Source: Pseudomonas costantinii (lineage in GTDB: Bacteria > Pseudomonadota > Gammaproteobacteria > Pseudomonadales > Pseudomonadaceae). Taken from it: DNA of 64,000 nucleotides. The first letter of the stretch is position 1, and the number at the start of each line of letters is the position of its first letter. A model generated the notes under the pieces. The model was not told the origin of the DNA. It saw only the letters and a list, made by a program, of their open reading frames with translations, and ran no database searches. Shown here piece by piece: positions 11,701 to 18,767 of this stretch. Both the position numbers and the translations under genes were made by a program. The stretch covers positions 1 through 64,000 of the forward strand of contig NZ_MDDR01000052.1 in the NCBI RefSeq assembly GCF_001870435.1, written 5' to 3'.

Positions 11701-14700
11701 GAGGTAGCGTCATCAATCAGGTGATGGAACTGCAGGACCGCGACCCAGCCGGCGCCCGGACGGTCTTCAGCAAAATGCAGGGCCATCATCGGTGCGCGTG
11801 TCAGGTCCATACGCGTGTGGCGCGGGTCGAAGCGCTCGGACAACTGCGTGGCAACCTCCCCGAGCGCCGGTTCAAATTGCACTTCCTGCACCGGCAGGCG
11901 CGCCTCACGCCAGACCACTTGCACCGGCTCGTCGAGACCTTGCCAGGCCACTGAGGTGCGCAGGATGTCGTGGCGGCTGATGACCTGTTGCAAGGCGTCG
12001 ACAAAGCCCTGCACCTGCTCGCGACTGTGCATGCGTAACACCACCTGCAGCAGGTAGGGATCGCCATCGGTGCTGGTCTGGTGGTGGAACAGGATGCCTT
12101 CCTGCAACGGCACCAGCGCGTAGATGTCCTGTACGTTGGCGACACCGCCGGGGATGCCGGCGACAACGCGGTCGATCTGCTCCTGAGGCAACCGCGTCAG
12201 GGGCAGCATGGCCGGAGTGATCCGCGTGCAATCGGCCGGGATCACATTGGCAGGCACCTGCACGTGGTGTCGGCTGCCGGCTGCGGCGGCCAACGCGACC
12301 AAGGTCGGTTGACCGAATAGCACGCTCACATCCGCGCTCAGGCCAACCTGGCGCATGCGCTCAATCAGCTTGACCGCCAATAACGAGTGACCGCCCAGCT
12401 CGAAGAACTGGTCGTGGCGCCCTACCCGCTCGACACCCAACAATTCGCTCCAAAGACGCGCCAGGGTAGTTTCCAGTTCACCCTGCGGCGCCGCGTACTC
12501 GCGCCGCGCAAAGGCTTCGGTATCCGGCGTCGGCAGGGCCTTGCGGTCGAGCTTGCCGTTGGTGGTCAGGGGCAAACTCGACAACATCACAAAGGCGCTG
12601 GGCACCATGTACTCGGCCAGCGACACCATCAGTTGCGTACGCAGCTCGGCGGCCGACGGTTCCGCGCCGTCGCTGGCAATGACGTAGGCTATCAGGCGCT
12701 TATCGCCCGATTCATCTTCGCGGGCAATCACCACAGCTTCGCGCACGCCGTCACAGGCAGCCAGACGCGCTTCGATCTCACCCAGCTCGATGCGGAAACC
12801 ACGGATTTTCACCTGATCGTCATTACGACCCAGGTAGTCAATACTGCCGTCCGCCAGCCAGCGACCGAGATCGCCAGTGCGGTACATGCGAGCGCCCGGA
12901 GTCGTGTCGAAGGGATCATCGAGGAAGCGCTCGGCATTCAATTCAGGCCGGTTCAGGTAACCACGAGCAACCCCCGCCCCTCCCACATACAACTCACCTT
13001 CCACCCCATGCGGGACGGGTTGCCCTTGGGCGTCGAGGATGTACAGGCGCAGATCCGGGATACGCCCGCCAATCGGGCTGGTGCCTACCCGGCAGGCATC
13101 CGCTGCGGTCAGGGCGCGATAGGTCACATGCACGGTGGTTTCGGTGATGCCGTACATGTTCACCAGTTGCGTACCGGCGTTGGTCGTACGCGCATACCAC
13201 GGTTTGAGAATCCCCGGCTCCAGGGCTTCACCGCCGAAGATCACCTGGCGCAGGGAGTGCTTCAAGGCACTCTGGCCCTGGGCCGCGATCAACGAACGGA
13301 AGGCACTCGGCGTCTGGTTGAGGATCGTCACCCCGGCACTGCACAGCAGGGCATAACATTCGTCCGGCGAACGGCTGGTGAGCTGCGGCACCACCAGCAA
13401 CTGCCCGCCATGCATCAGCGCGCCCCAGATTTCCCACACGGAGAAGTCGAAGGCAAACGAGTGGAACAGTGCCCACACATCTTGATCGTTAAAATTGAAC
13501 CAACCCTCGGTGGCGGTGAACAAGCGCGCCACGTTGTGATGCTCAATCATCACGCCCTTGGGCAAGCCGGTTGAGCCGGAGGTGTAGATCACATACGCCA
13601 GGTTGGCCGAGGTCAGGCCCGGCACATGCGGATTTTGGGGTGATTCGGCCTGGCAATCGTCGGCATCCAACTCGATAACCGGCACCGACAGCTCGGCGAC
13701 CAAGGCATGAGTCGCCTGCTGCACCAGCACCGCCACCGGCGCACTGTCCTGCAAGGTGTAGCTGATGCGCTCCTGCGGGTACGCCGGGTCGATCGGCACA
13801 TAACCGGCACCCGCTTTGAGGATGCCCAACAGACCGACCATCATGTCCAGGCCGCGCTCGACGCAGATCGCCACCCGATCATCCGGGCGCACACCCAGGC
13901 TCAACAGGCGGTGCGCGACCTGGTTGGCGCGGCGGTTCAAGTCGTCGTAGCTCAGGCGTTGGCCGTCGAAAATCAGCGCCGTCGCATTGGGACGGGATGC
14001 CGCCTGGGTCTCAAACAGTCCATGAATAGTGTCTTGGCCGGGGTACGTGCAGACGTCGGCATTCCACTGTTGCAACAGCGCGCGGTCGGTCTCGGTGGTC
14101 AACGAAAACTCAGCCACGGCCAGATCGGCATTCTCCAGGGCCTGCTCCAGCACATAGGTAAAGCGTTCGGCTAAGGCCTCGATTTCATCGGCGTTGAAAT
14201 ACGCCTCGTTATAGACGTAGTGCGCCCACGCCTTATCCTTGTGATTGCTCGCCCGCAGGTGAAACGCCAGGGGCATCTGCTCGTGGTTGTTGGTGACTTT
14301 GACCAGGTGCCCGCGCTGCTCGGCGAACTGGTACAGGTGATCGTCCTGTTCGTAGGACAGGGTCAGGTCGAACAGTGGGCCGCTTTCGGCGCGCAGGTTC
14401 ATGCCGCTCAGCGGGAAGCGCTGGTGGCGATAATCCTGCTTGAGTGCATCGCGTACGGCGCCGACCAAGGCGCTAAAGGTCAACTCGCGGCCGAGACTGA
14501 AGCGCACGGCACTGACCTGGGTAAACATGCCCAGAGTGGTTTTGAACTTGGCCGAGCGGTTGAGTAATGGCAGGCCCACTACCCACTCATCACGCTGGGT
14601 CACGCGGGTGAAGTAGACATACATGGCCGCCAGCAAAACGTGGAAGGTCGAGGCCTGGCAGACTTTCGCCAGCTCGCCCATACGATCGTGCAACACCACT

Positions 14701-15413
14701 GGGAACGGACGAATGTAATGCCGGCCAGGCGCCTTGCCCTTGGCATATTGATCCTGGTGACGCGCGGCAAATAACGGTTCAGGCAGGGTCTGGTACTTGT
14801 GCTGCCAGTATTCGCGGTCCTTTTCATAACGTGCCGACTCGCGGTAGCGCACGTCGTCATGGATGAAATCGACATAGGAGCTGGCCTCCATGTCAGGCTG
14901 CCGCGCCTCGGTCAGGTCGCTGTATATGTCGCCCAGCGATTGCAGCATTTCACCGAAAGCCCAACCGTCAAGAATGATGTGGTGAGCCTGGCTGGCGAAG
15001 TAGTAGTGCGCCTCCCCCAACTTGATCAGGAAAAAGCGAAACAGTGGTGCCTGGGTCAGCGAAAACGCCCGAGCCATGTGCTCGTCCATCAACGCCAACG
15101 CTGCGTTGACAGGATCGGCCTGTTCAGACAAGTCGAACAGCGGCACCGCCACCGACACTGTTGGAGCAATGAATTGCAGCGGCACGCCATCGGCATCGGT
15201 GGCGTCCAGCAGCGTGAGACGCAGGGCATCGTGCTTGGCCACCAGCACTTCGGCGGCTCGTTGCATCCGCTCGGCGTTGAGCGGGCCGTTGAGCTCCAAG
15301 TAGGAGCCGATGTTGTACAGCGGCGATTCACCTTGACTGATCTGGTCCAGCCAGATGGCTTTCTGCGCGGCGGTCAGAGGGAACGTCTGCGATGACTGCA
15401 CGGGCAAATTCAT
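5754..15413 (-). CDS. Lipopeptide NRPS, first synthetase (starter C plus three modules; Thr-Pro-Ser predicted)
   Basis: Cytoplasmic non-ribosomal peptide synthetase of 3219 residues that should acylate and join the first three residues of a lipopeptide. Order: starter C (HHIILDG near 145), A1 (YTSGSTG near 611), T1 (Ser near 1009), C2 (HHQTSTDGD near 1113, HHLIDDA near 1232), A2 (near 1703), T2 (near 2104), C3 (HHITSEQGD near 2204, HHIAMDH near 2326), A3 (near 2789), T3 (near 3176). There is no thioesterase, as expected for a first subunit. Pocket residues: A1 D-F-W-N-I-G-M-V-H (Thr), A2 D-V-Q-L-I-A-H-V (Pro), A3 D-V-W-H-M-S-H-V-E (nearest Ser, atypical). Thr1-Pro2-Ser3 equals the start of tolaasin and sessilin, where Thr1 becomes Dhb. 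An AGGTG ribosome site precedes the ATG. It resembles taaA/sesA in role, but no symbol is given because the module split was not checked. Confidence 0.96.
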   Translation of the reverse strand: MNLPVQSSQTFPLTAAQKAIWLDQISQGESPLYNIGSYLELNGPLNAERMQRAAEVLVAKHDALRLTLLDATDADGVPLQFIAPTVSVAVPLFDLSEQADPVNAALALMDEHMARAFSLTQAPLFRFFLIKLGEAHYYFASQAHHIILDGWAFGEMLQSLGDIYSDLTEARQPDMEASSYVDFIHDDVRYRESARYEKDREYWQHKYQTLPEPLFAARHQDQYAKGKAPGRHYIRPFPVVLHDRMGELAKVCQASTFHVLLAAMYVYFTRVTQRDEWVVGLPLLNRSAKFKTTLGMFTQVSAVRFSLGRELTFSALVGAVRDALKQDYRHQRFPLSGMNLRAESGPLFDLTLSYEQDDHLYQFAEQRGHLVKVTNNHEQMPLAFHLRASNHKDKAWAHYVYNEAYFNADEIEALAERFTYVLEQALENADLAVAEFSLTTETDRALLQQWNADVCTYPGQDTIHGLFETQAASRPNATALIFDGQRLSYDDLNRRANQVAHRLLSLGVRPDDRVAICVERGLDMMVGLLGILKAGAGYVPIDPAYPQERISYTLQDSAPVAVLVQQATHALVAELSVPVIELDADDCQAESPQNPHVPGLTSANLAYVIYTSGSTGLPKGVMIEHHNVARLFTATEGWFNFNDQDVWALFHSFAFDFSVWEIWGALMHGGQLLVVPQLTSRSPDECYALLCSAGVTILNQTPSAFRSLIAAQGQSALKHSLRQVIFGGEALEPGILKPWYARTTNAGTQLVNMYGITETTVHVTYRALTAADACRVGTSPIGGRIPDLRLYILDAQGQPVPHGVEGELYVGGAGVARGYLNRPELNAERFLDDPFDTTPGARMYRTGDLGRWLADGSIDYLGRNDDQVKIRGFRIELGEIEARLAACDGVREAVVIAREDESGDKRLIAYVIASDGAEPSAAELRTQLMVSLAEYMVPSAFVMLSSLPLTTNGKLDRKALPTPDTEAFARREYAAPQGELETTLARLWSELLGVERVGRHDQFFELGGHSLLAVKLIERMRQVGLSADVSVLFGQPTLVALAAAAGSRHHVQVPANVIPADCTRITPAMLPLTRLPQEQIDRVVAGIPGGVANVQDIYALVPLQEGILFHHQTSTDGDPYLLQVVLRMHSREQVQGFVDALQQVISRHDILRTSVAWQGLDEPVQVVWREARLPVQEVQFEPALGEVATQLSERFDPRHTRMDLTRAPMMALHFAEDRPGAGWVAVLQFHHLIDDATSLALLGQEIEALAQGRGDQLAPSVPYRNYVAQTRLGINQAAHEAFFREMLGDVDEPSLPFGLQDVQGDGRDVAQASLPVAPLLGQRLRAQARRLGVSNASLHHLAWGQVVGHLAARRDVVFGTVLMGRLSSGEDADRAFGMFINTLPLRVEAGDQGVERALKTTHARLAALLGHEHAPLSLAQRCSGVAAPTPLFSALLNYRHAAVGAQSAEDAGKALMWAGVEMAGGEERTNFPLMLSVDDLGDSFGLSVQAVAGVEPKRICGYMHRVLEAIADALEHQPDQALHSLAILPDAERQVLLADFNAFDIEYPVTATVHTLFEAQAQRQPDAIAVTYDGQSLSYGDLNVLANRIAHRLIADGIGANDRVAICAERSLEMVAGLLAILKAGAGYVPLDPAYPDERLAYMLQDSAPKALLTQQRLAQRFSLSSVPTLLLDAADGIDAQPAHNPQVPGLDADALAYVIYTSGSTGQPKGVAMPHGPLVNLMQWQIAQTLTDGRPAQRTLQFAALGFDVAFQEVFSTLCAGGELSLIPGDLRLNFRELFRHICEQGVQRLFLPCIALQALAEAVAETPELGRLPCALSDVITAGEQLRISEPMRELFLRLPGCRLHNHYGPTESHVTTALTLDGDATLWPVLPSIGVPVANTRIYLLNEHLQPVPLGVAGEIYIGGACVARGYLHRDDLTAERFLADPFVSQGRLYKTGDLGRYQRDGEIDYLGRNDGQIKIRGFRVELGEIEARLAQHPGIRDAAVLVREDSPGDKRLVAYFTAHAEAVPAGIDALREHLQALLPDYMIPAAYVQLDALPLSPNGKLDRRALPVPDVEAFASREYEAPHNAIETTLAELWSQVLGVARVGRQDNFFELGGHSLLAVKLIERMRQLGLSADVRVLFGQPTLAALAAAVGGGSEIQVPANGIPADCAHIRADMLSLINLDQDTLDRIVARVPGGARNVQDIYPLAPLQQGILYHHITSEQGDPYLLQATFSLENREQLDTFAQALQAVIDRHDITRTAILWDDLEQPVQVVLRRAELPLEELYFDPAQGSVLEQLHARFDPRQVRLVLSQAPLLHLAYVHDEANQRWLAMLLFHHIAMDHTALDVISEEVLAYRSGGFAQLDAAMPYRNYVAQALLGVSQADHEQFFREMLNDIDEPTLPFGLQEVQGDGLSAEEAKIQLDAPLCRRLRAQARHLGISAASLHHLAWARVLASVSGRDDVVFGTVLLGRMQSGDGADRALGMFINTLPLRVSVGEQGVRAAARAVHARLSALLGHEHAPLVVAQRCSAVPAASPLFSSILNYRHSPLLESEGPQYWSGAQVLEVRERTNYPCMLSVDDQGEGFLLGVQTTGVNAQRVAAYMQTALQQLVEALETAPHTAVQQLSVIPLAERETLLVRFNDTVKDHALQQTIHGLFEAQVQRTPDAIALLADGQRLSYRELNQRANRLAHHLREQGVVLESRVGICVERSAEMVIGLLAILKAGGGYVPLDPAYPLDRLAYMLEDSAPSVVLVQSATRALLGDVAVPVVDLELVTWQHQSASNPLIAELTPQHQAYVIYTSGSTGKPKGVINEHSPVVNRLLCMQDTYRLDSSDALLQKTPFSFDVSVWEFFWPLFTGARLVMARPGGHKDPAYLCEVIQAEHITTVHFVPSMLDVFLAHGDVSQAAGLARVMCSGEALPGSLVRRFKAQLPGSALFNHYGPTEAAVEVTAWDCNGAVTPDNTPIGKPIGNVRMYVLDAHLQPVPLGVSGELFIGGVQVARGYLNRPELNAERFLKDPYSTGRIYRTGDVARYLPDGNIEYLGRNDDQVKIRGVRIELGEIQARLGEFPHIQEATVLAREDVPGDKRLVAYYTGVPAATEALRAHLLEQLPEFMLPQVFVHLDALPLSPNGKLDRKALPAPDVGALRTHAYEAPQGEIETAMARLWTELLNVERVGRHDNFLELGGHSLLAVSLIGRLRQEGIEANVKALFEHSTLWEYAAITERMEMVL

Positions 15414-15801
15414 ACGATCACCTGCGCGATAAAACCAGCAACGGCAAGGTTGTTTGAGAGGATTTTTTTCGCGACAAGGTCGCCCATGGCCACTGCAGAA
15501 AAACGTTTCATAAAAGCCTTCTCAGAGTTTTGTCAGTGCCACCTGGGTCACAGCGCAGCAGCGAGGGAAGTTGAGGCAATAAATCGTTAAAAACGTCAAG
15601 CCAACGGACAAATCAAGGTGCCTATACGGCCTTGTACGCTGGATAAAAAAGTCGCCCACAGCGTCACCTGATAAGCGCATTGGCAAATTTAAGCATCGGC
15701 GTTTTTGGCTGTATGTCACCTGAATCCCGGACAATCACGGGACATTGAAACATTCTGCAATTTTTGATTTATCTAATTGATATTTAATGATTTTTTAAAA
15801 C
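15414..15801. other. Promoter region of the lipopeptide synthetase operon, no gene
   Basis: No convincing coding sequence lies here. The stretch separates the ATG of the first synthetase from the terminator of the ABC exporter, so the synthetases must have their own promoter in it. It is AT-rich near 15760-15801 and holds the inverted repeat described separately. The minus-strand leader would be about 300 bases if transcription starts near that repeat. Confidence 0.6.
15714..15744 (-). promoter_or_regulatory. Candidate LuxR-family (syr-syp-like) operator upstream of the synthetases
   Basis: On the minus strand the site begins with TGTCCCG and contains TCCCG-N8-CGGGA; a TGTC and a GACA are also set 20 bp apart at 15714-15733. 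The syr-syp box bound by LuxR-family regulators of P. syringae lipopeptide genes is TGTCCCG-N6-CGGGACA, so half-sites match but the spacing does not match exactly. It sits about 300-330 bp upstream of the start codon. Seen: the repeat. Inferred: binding by the regulator encoded at 17893-18705. Confidence 0.35.
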
Positions 15802-15845
15802 AAAAAAACACGAAACCCATAGTTTTAAAAGCTATGGGCGTCGTG
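15802..15845 (-). terminator. Rho-independent terminator after the ABC exporter
   Basis: Arms CCCATAG (15816-15822) and CTATGGG (15832-15838) pair, extended by outer CACG/CGTG (15809-15812, 15842-15845). On the minus strand the hairpin is followed directly by seven T residues (complement of 15802-15808). It lies 30 bases past the exporter stop codon and should end that transcript before the synthetase promoter. Confidence 0.85.
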
Positions 15846-15874
15846 TTTTGGGATGGGCGTCGGCGTCACCTGGA

Positions 15875-17572
15875 TTAGGCGCGGCGGTCCTCGGCGACAA
15901 GGCTTACATCGGAGACGATATGGCCATCGACCAACTTGACGATACGGTCGGCCAATTGGAAGTATTGATCATCATGAGTAATGATCAATACGGTCTTGCC
16001 GCGACGTTTCAGCTCCGGCAGCAGCTCTTCGTAGAAGAAGCGCTTGAACGGCGGATCCTGATCCGCCGCCCACTCATCAAGGACATACACCGGGCGATCT
16101 TCCATGTAGGCACACACCAGGGCCAGGCGCTTTTGTTGCCCATAGGACAGCTCTTTGGTGGTGGAATACCCAAGCCCTTCGATCTTGACTTTGTCGGCCA
16201 GACCCAGGGCGGTGAGGTGCTTCTGCGCCAGACCCGGATTGACCTCCTCACCTTCAGGACCGATCAGTCGGTTGAATAGATGGAAGTCGCTGAACACCGC
16301 GGAAAACAGGTCACGGTAATCACTGCGGGTCTCATCGTTGACGGCGACCCCATCGAGCAATACCTGCCCGGCCTGGGGTACGTACAACCCGCACAGCGCC
16401 TTGACCAGGGTACTTTTTCCGCAGCCGTTGCCGCCAATAATGTAGATCAACTCACCGCTGTTGATGGTCAGGTCGACCGGCCCCAGAGCAAAACCGTTCT
16501 CGGCATCTGCGCCGCGATAGTTCATCACCACACCTTTGAGCGCGATCTGGCGCCAGTGTTTCTTGTGCTCCAGGCGCAGGACATTGGTGTTATCCGGCTC
16601 GTCCTGTTCAGCATGGTGCTCGTTGATCAGGAAACCAAACTCGGCGAGACGATTGATCGCAATCCGCCCCTGCGCCATGACCGGCATCGCGCCGATCAAC
16701 AACCCCAACGGCCCCAGGATATACATCACCGTCAACACGCTGGCGGTCATCACCTGACTGTCGGTCACCATCAGCAACGGCAAGGCGAACACCAGGCTGC
16801 CGATCAGCAGCGATTGGGTGACCAGCCCCATGTTTTCAGCGCCGAGGTACCACATATGCTCGATGAAATTGAAACGTGCCACCCGCGTGGACGACTCCTT
16901 GATTGCAGAGCGGCCAAACCAGCGTCGGCGAATACCGTTGAGCTTCAATTCCTTGAGACCGAAGACCAGGCCGTGTGTGTGTTCGTTGAAGGCCGTGAAC
17001 TCATCACGCACGCGGCCAGTGAACTTCACGCCGCCGAGGAACAGGAAGATGTACAGCATCGCCCCCACTGCCAGCAGCGCCAGGGTCAAGGCAAACACCG
17101 TCCACGACAGGTAAGCCAGGTAAGCCAGGCCACACATGAACACTGTGGACTCCACCAGCATCACCGGCATAACCAGCAGCGTCGCATTGAGCTGCGGAAT
17201 GTCGGTGGTCAACAGCGTCAGCACATTGGGCGGGCCGCGCCGATCCACTTCTTCGAGGGGCGAAGAGAGAATTTTCTGGCACAACGCAATGCGCAAGCGC
17301 GTCATCAATTTCATGTTGGCGTACGCGGGGAACAAGGTCGCGCCGTTGCGAAACGCCAGCGCCACCACACTCAAACCGACAAACCAATACAGCAAGTGCA
17401 ACCGCGATCCCTGCTCGTAAATCGCCAGGTTGATCACGTTGACCACTGCGATCGCCGCCACGCCGCTGACGATGCCGGTGACCACTGAAAAGAAGGCCAG
17501 CCAGGGATGATTTTGCCAAAGCAGACGCAAGACCGAGCCCGGCTTGGGCGGCTTCTCATGCTCTTTATTCAT
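15875..17572 (-). CDS. SyrD/PvdE-type cyclic-peptide ABC exporter
   Basis: Inner-membrane half-transporter of 565 residues with a membrane domain fused to an ATPase, of the cyclic-peptide export family that includes SyrD (syringomycin) and PvdE (pyoverdine precursor). About six hydrophobic segments fill residues 20-310. The ATPase has Walker A GGNGCGKST near 382, signature LSYGQQKR near 474 and Walker B VYVLDEW near 499. The second segment of Walker B has DEW where many ABC proteins have DEP, which is normal in this family. A GAGGAG ribosome site precedes the ATG. Lying between the synthetases and their likely regulator, it probably moves the lipopeptide into the periplasm. It forms its own transcript, given the terminator behind it. 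Family assignment is firm; the substrate is inferred from position. Confidence 0.93.
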   Translation of the reverse strand: MNKEHEKPPKPGSVLRLLWQNHPWLAFFSVVTGIVSGVAAIAVVNVINLAIYEQGSRLHLLYWFVGLSVVALAFRNGATLFPAYANMKLMTRLRIALCQKILSSPLEEVDRRGPPNVLTLLTTDIPQLNATLLVMPVMLVESTVFMCGLAYLAYLSWTVFALTLALLAVGAMLYIFLFLGGVKFTGRVRDEFTAFNEHTHGLVFGLKELKLNGIRRRWFGRSAIKESSTRVARFNFIEHMWYLGAENMGLVTQSLLIGSLVFALPLLMVTDSQVMTASVLTVMYILGPLGLLIGAMPVMAQGRIAINRLAEFGFLINEHHAEQDEPDNTNVLRLEHKKHWRQIALKGVVMNYRGADAENGFALGPVDLTINSGELIYIIGGNGCGKSTLVKALCGLYVPQAGQVLLDGVAVNDETRSDYRDLFSAVFSDFHLFNRLIGPEGEEVNPGLAQKHLTALGLADKVKIEGLGYSTTKELSYGQQKRLALVCAYMEDRPVYVLDEWAADQDPPFKRFFYEELLPELKRRGKTVLIITHDDQYFQLADRIVKLVDGHIVSDVSLVAEDRRA

Positions 17573-17830
17573 GGATTAACTCCTCAAATACACTCAAGAC
17601 CGGGCATGGCCCGTCAGGCAAACCGCTGCTACTGGCCAGGGTGCCGGAGCCGCCAAGTGTACGGATTGCCTACGATTCGGCTGTCCCCGAAAGCCTGTAC
17701 AAAACGTTGGCCGAGGCAAATCCGCGAGGGAGAAGCGGATGCGACCTGAATGTCCCCGCTTTCTATTACAGACCGCCGCAGAATGAATGGGCCTAATACG
17801 GACCCGAGACGAACCCTTCAGGAGTGAACG
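17573..17830. other. Divergent promoter region between exporter and LuxR regulator
   Basis: No gene is visible. Two copies of TGTCCCCG occur on the plus strand at 17682-17689 and 17751-17758. They resemble one half of the syr-syp box and the TGTCCCG upstream of the synthetases. An AGGAG at 17820-17824 is well spaced for the ATG at 17831. Confidence 0.4.
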
Positions 17831-17902
17831 ATGACTGCGCCGATCGCTCACCCACTACTTATAAAAACATCGCGATCAAGGATGATTGGACTATGGATCT
17901 GA
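17831..17902 (+). CDS. Possible 23-codon leader ORF overlapping the LuxR gene start
   Basis: An ATG placed seven bases after AGGAG opens a 23-codon frame that ends with TGA at 17900-17902, ten bases into the LuxR gene if that starts at ATG 17893. The ribosome site is the best one in the region, yet it serves this frame and not the regulator frame. The peptide is basic and hydrophobic and matches no family known to me. It could be a translationally coupled leader, the remnant of an older start, or chance. Confidence 0.35.
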   Translation: MTAPIAHPLLIKTSRSRMIGLWI

Positions 17903-18705
17903 CCAGCAGTATTCGAAATGCGGACAGCCCACACTTCTATTTCATACTCGGCGAGTTGATCTCCAGTACTGACCAGGATCATTTCGCACTCAACATGCTC
18001 AAGCTGATCGACAAGCTCTTGCCGGTCACGGCATTGACGCTCAGCGAATGGACACTCGATAAGTCAAACACCCACCTGACCGATATCAAGGCTTTGGGCA
18101 ATGCCGGCGATCCTGCCGACATCCCCGCGCCCAACGCTAGCAGTCCCACCGACACCCCTGCGCTGCTCCAGGAGGTGCTGGAGATGGAGGGCTCGCTGCT
18201 GATCCGCATGAACACGCGTACTAAAGGGGCCAGCAAGGTGTCGCGCCGCGCCGCGCACCAGTGCACGCTGGTGTCGCGTGACGGCAGCCGACGCTGTGTC
18301 GTGACCTTGTATCGGTCGCACACTCAGAGGGACTTCTCTCTGAGCGAACTGTCGCTGCTCAAAAATCTCTCCGATGCCTTGCTACCGCTGATTGAAAGTT
18401 ATGCCCAGTTCAGTCGCCAGAACACGCTGCGAAAAATGGGCAGCTGGATGGCGGCCCTGGTCACCAACCAGGAGCCGACGCAAATTCACCGCGAATTTCA
18501 CAAACGCCTGACGCTATGCGACATCACCTTGTCGACCCGCGAACAGGAAGTTTGCCTGGGTTTACTAAATGGCGGAACGGTGCCGGAAATAGCGGAAAAG
18601 TTGCGCCTGAAAAATAGCTCTATCGAAACCTACCTCAAGCGTGCAACCGCAAAGCTTGGGGTCAGCGGCCGACATGGATTGACCAAATGGATGGTCGGCG
18701 CCTAG
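17893..18705 (+). CDS. LuxR-family transcriptional regulator, lipopeptide-cluster type
   Basis: DNA-binding regulator of 270 residues. The C-terminus carries a LuxR helix-turn-helix (STREQEVCLGLL through IETYLKRATAKLGV, about residues 210-265). The N-terminal part shows no recognisable autoinducer-binding or receiver domain, as is usual for regulators beside Pseudomonas lipopeptide synthetases (for example SyrF, SalA and ViscAR types). Start choice: ATG 17893 has AAGGA ten bases upstream. A GTG at 17824 would add 23 residues, but its AGGAG overlaps the codon and cannot serve it. It is divergent from the exporter and followed by a hairpin and the NodT-type gene. It most likely activates the synthetase operon. 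Confidence 0.88.
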   Translation: MDLTSSIRNADSPHFYFILGELISSTDQDHFALNMLKLIDKLLPVTALTLSEWTLDKSNTHLTDIKALGNAGDPADIPAPNASSPTDTPALLQEVLEMEGSLLIRMNTRTKGASKVSRRAAHQCTLVSRDGSRRCVVTLYRSHTQRDFSLSELSLLKNLSDALLPLIESYAQFSRQNTLRKMGSWMAALVTNQEPTQIHREFHKRLTLCDITLSTREQEVCLGLLNGGTVPEIAEKLRLKNSSIETYLKRATAKLGVSGRHGLTKWMVGA

Positions 18706-18718
18706 CAGAACTCAAGAA

Positions 18719-18742
18719 ACGGGTTACTGCGCTGTAACCCGT
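18719..18742 (+). terminator. Strong hairpin between luxR and the NodT-type gene
   Basis: ACGGGTTAC (18719-18727) pairs perfectly with GTAACCCGT (18734-18742) across a six-base loop. The bases after it (GCTCCCTTTC) are only weakly T-rich, so it may be a partial terminator, an mRNA-stabilising hairpin or an attenuator just ahead of the lipoprotein gene. Confidence 0.55.
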
Positions 18743-18767
18743 GCTCCCTTTCAAATGAGGCTGGCCA

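Noticed and set aside
31..15400. Many long plus-strand open frames, up to about 900 codons, opposite the synthetase genes
   Set aside because: They are antisense frames kept open by GC-rich codon use of the NRPS genes. They show no domain, signal or ribosome site, and are rich in Gln, His and Arg as expected for such shadows.
5754..15413. Syringafactin-type cluster, because the first synthetase has three modules
   Set aside because: Syringafactin begins with Leu, while A1 and A2 here carry clear Thr and Pro codes.
17893..18705. Quorum-sensing LuxR receptor
   Set aside because: Only the DNA-binding domain is recognisable; no autoinducer-binding region or luxI gene is seen.
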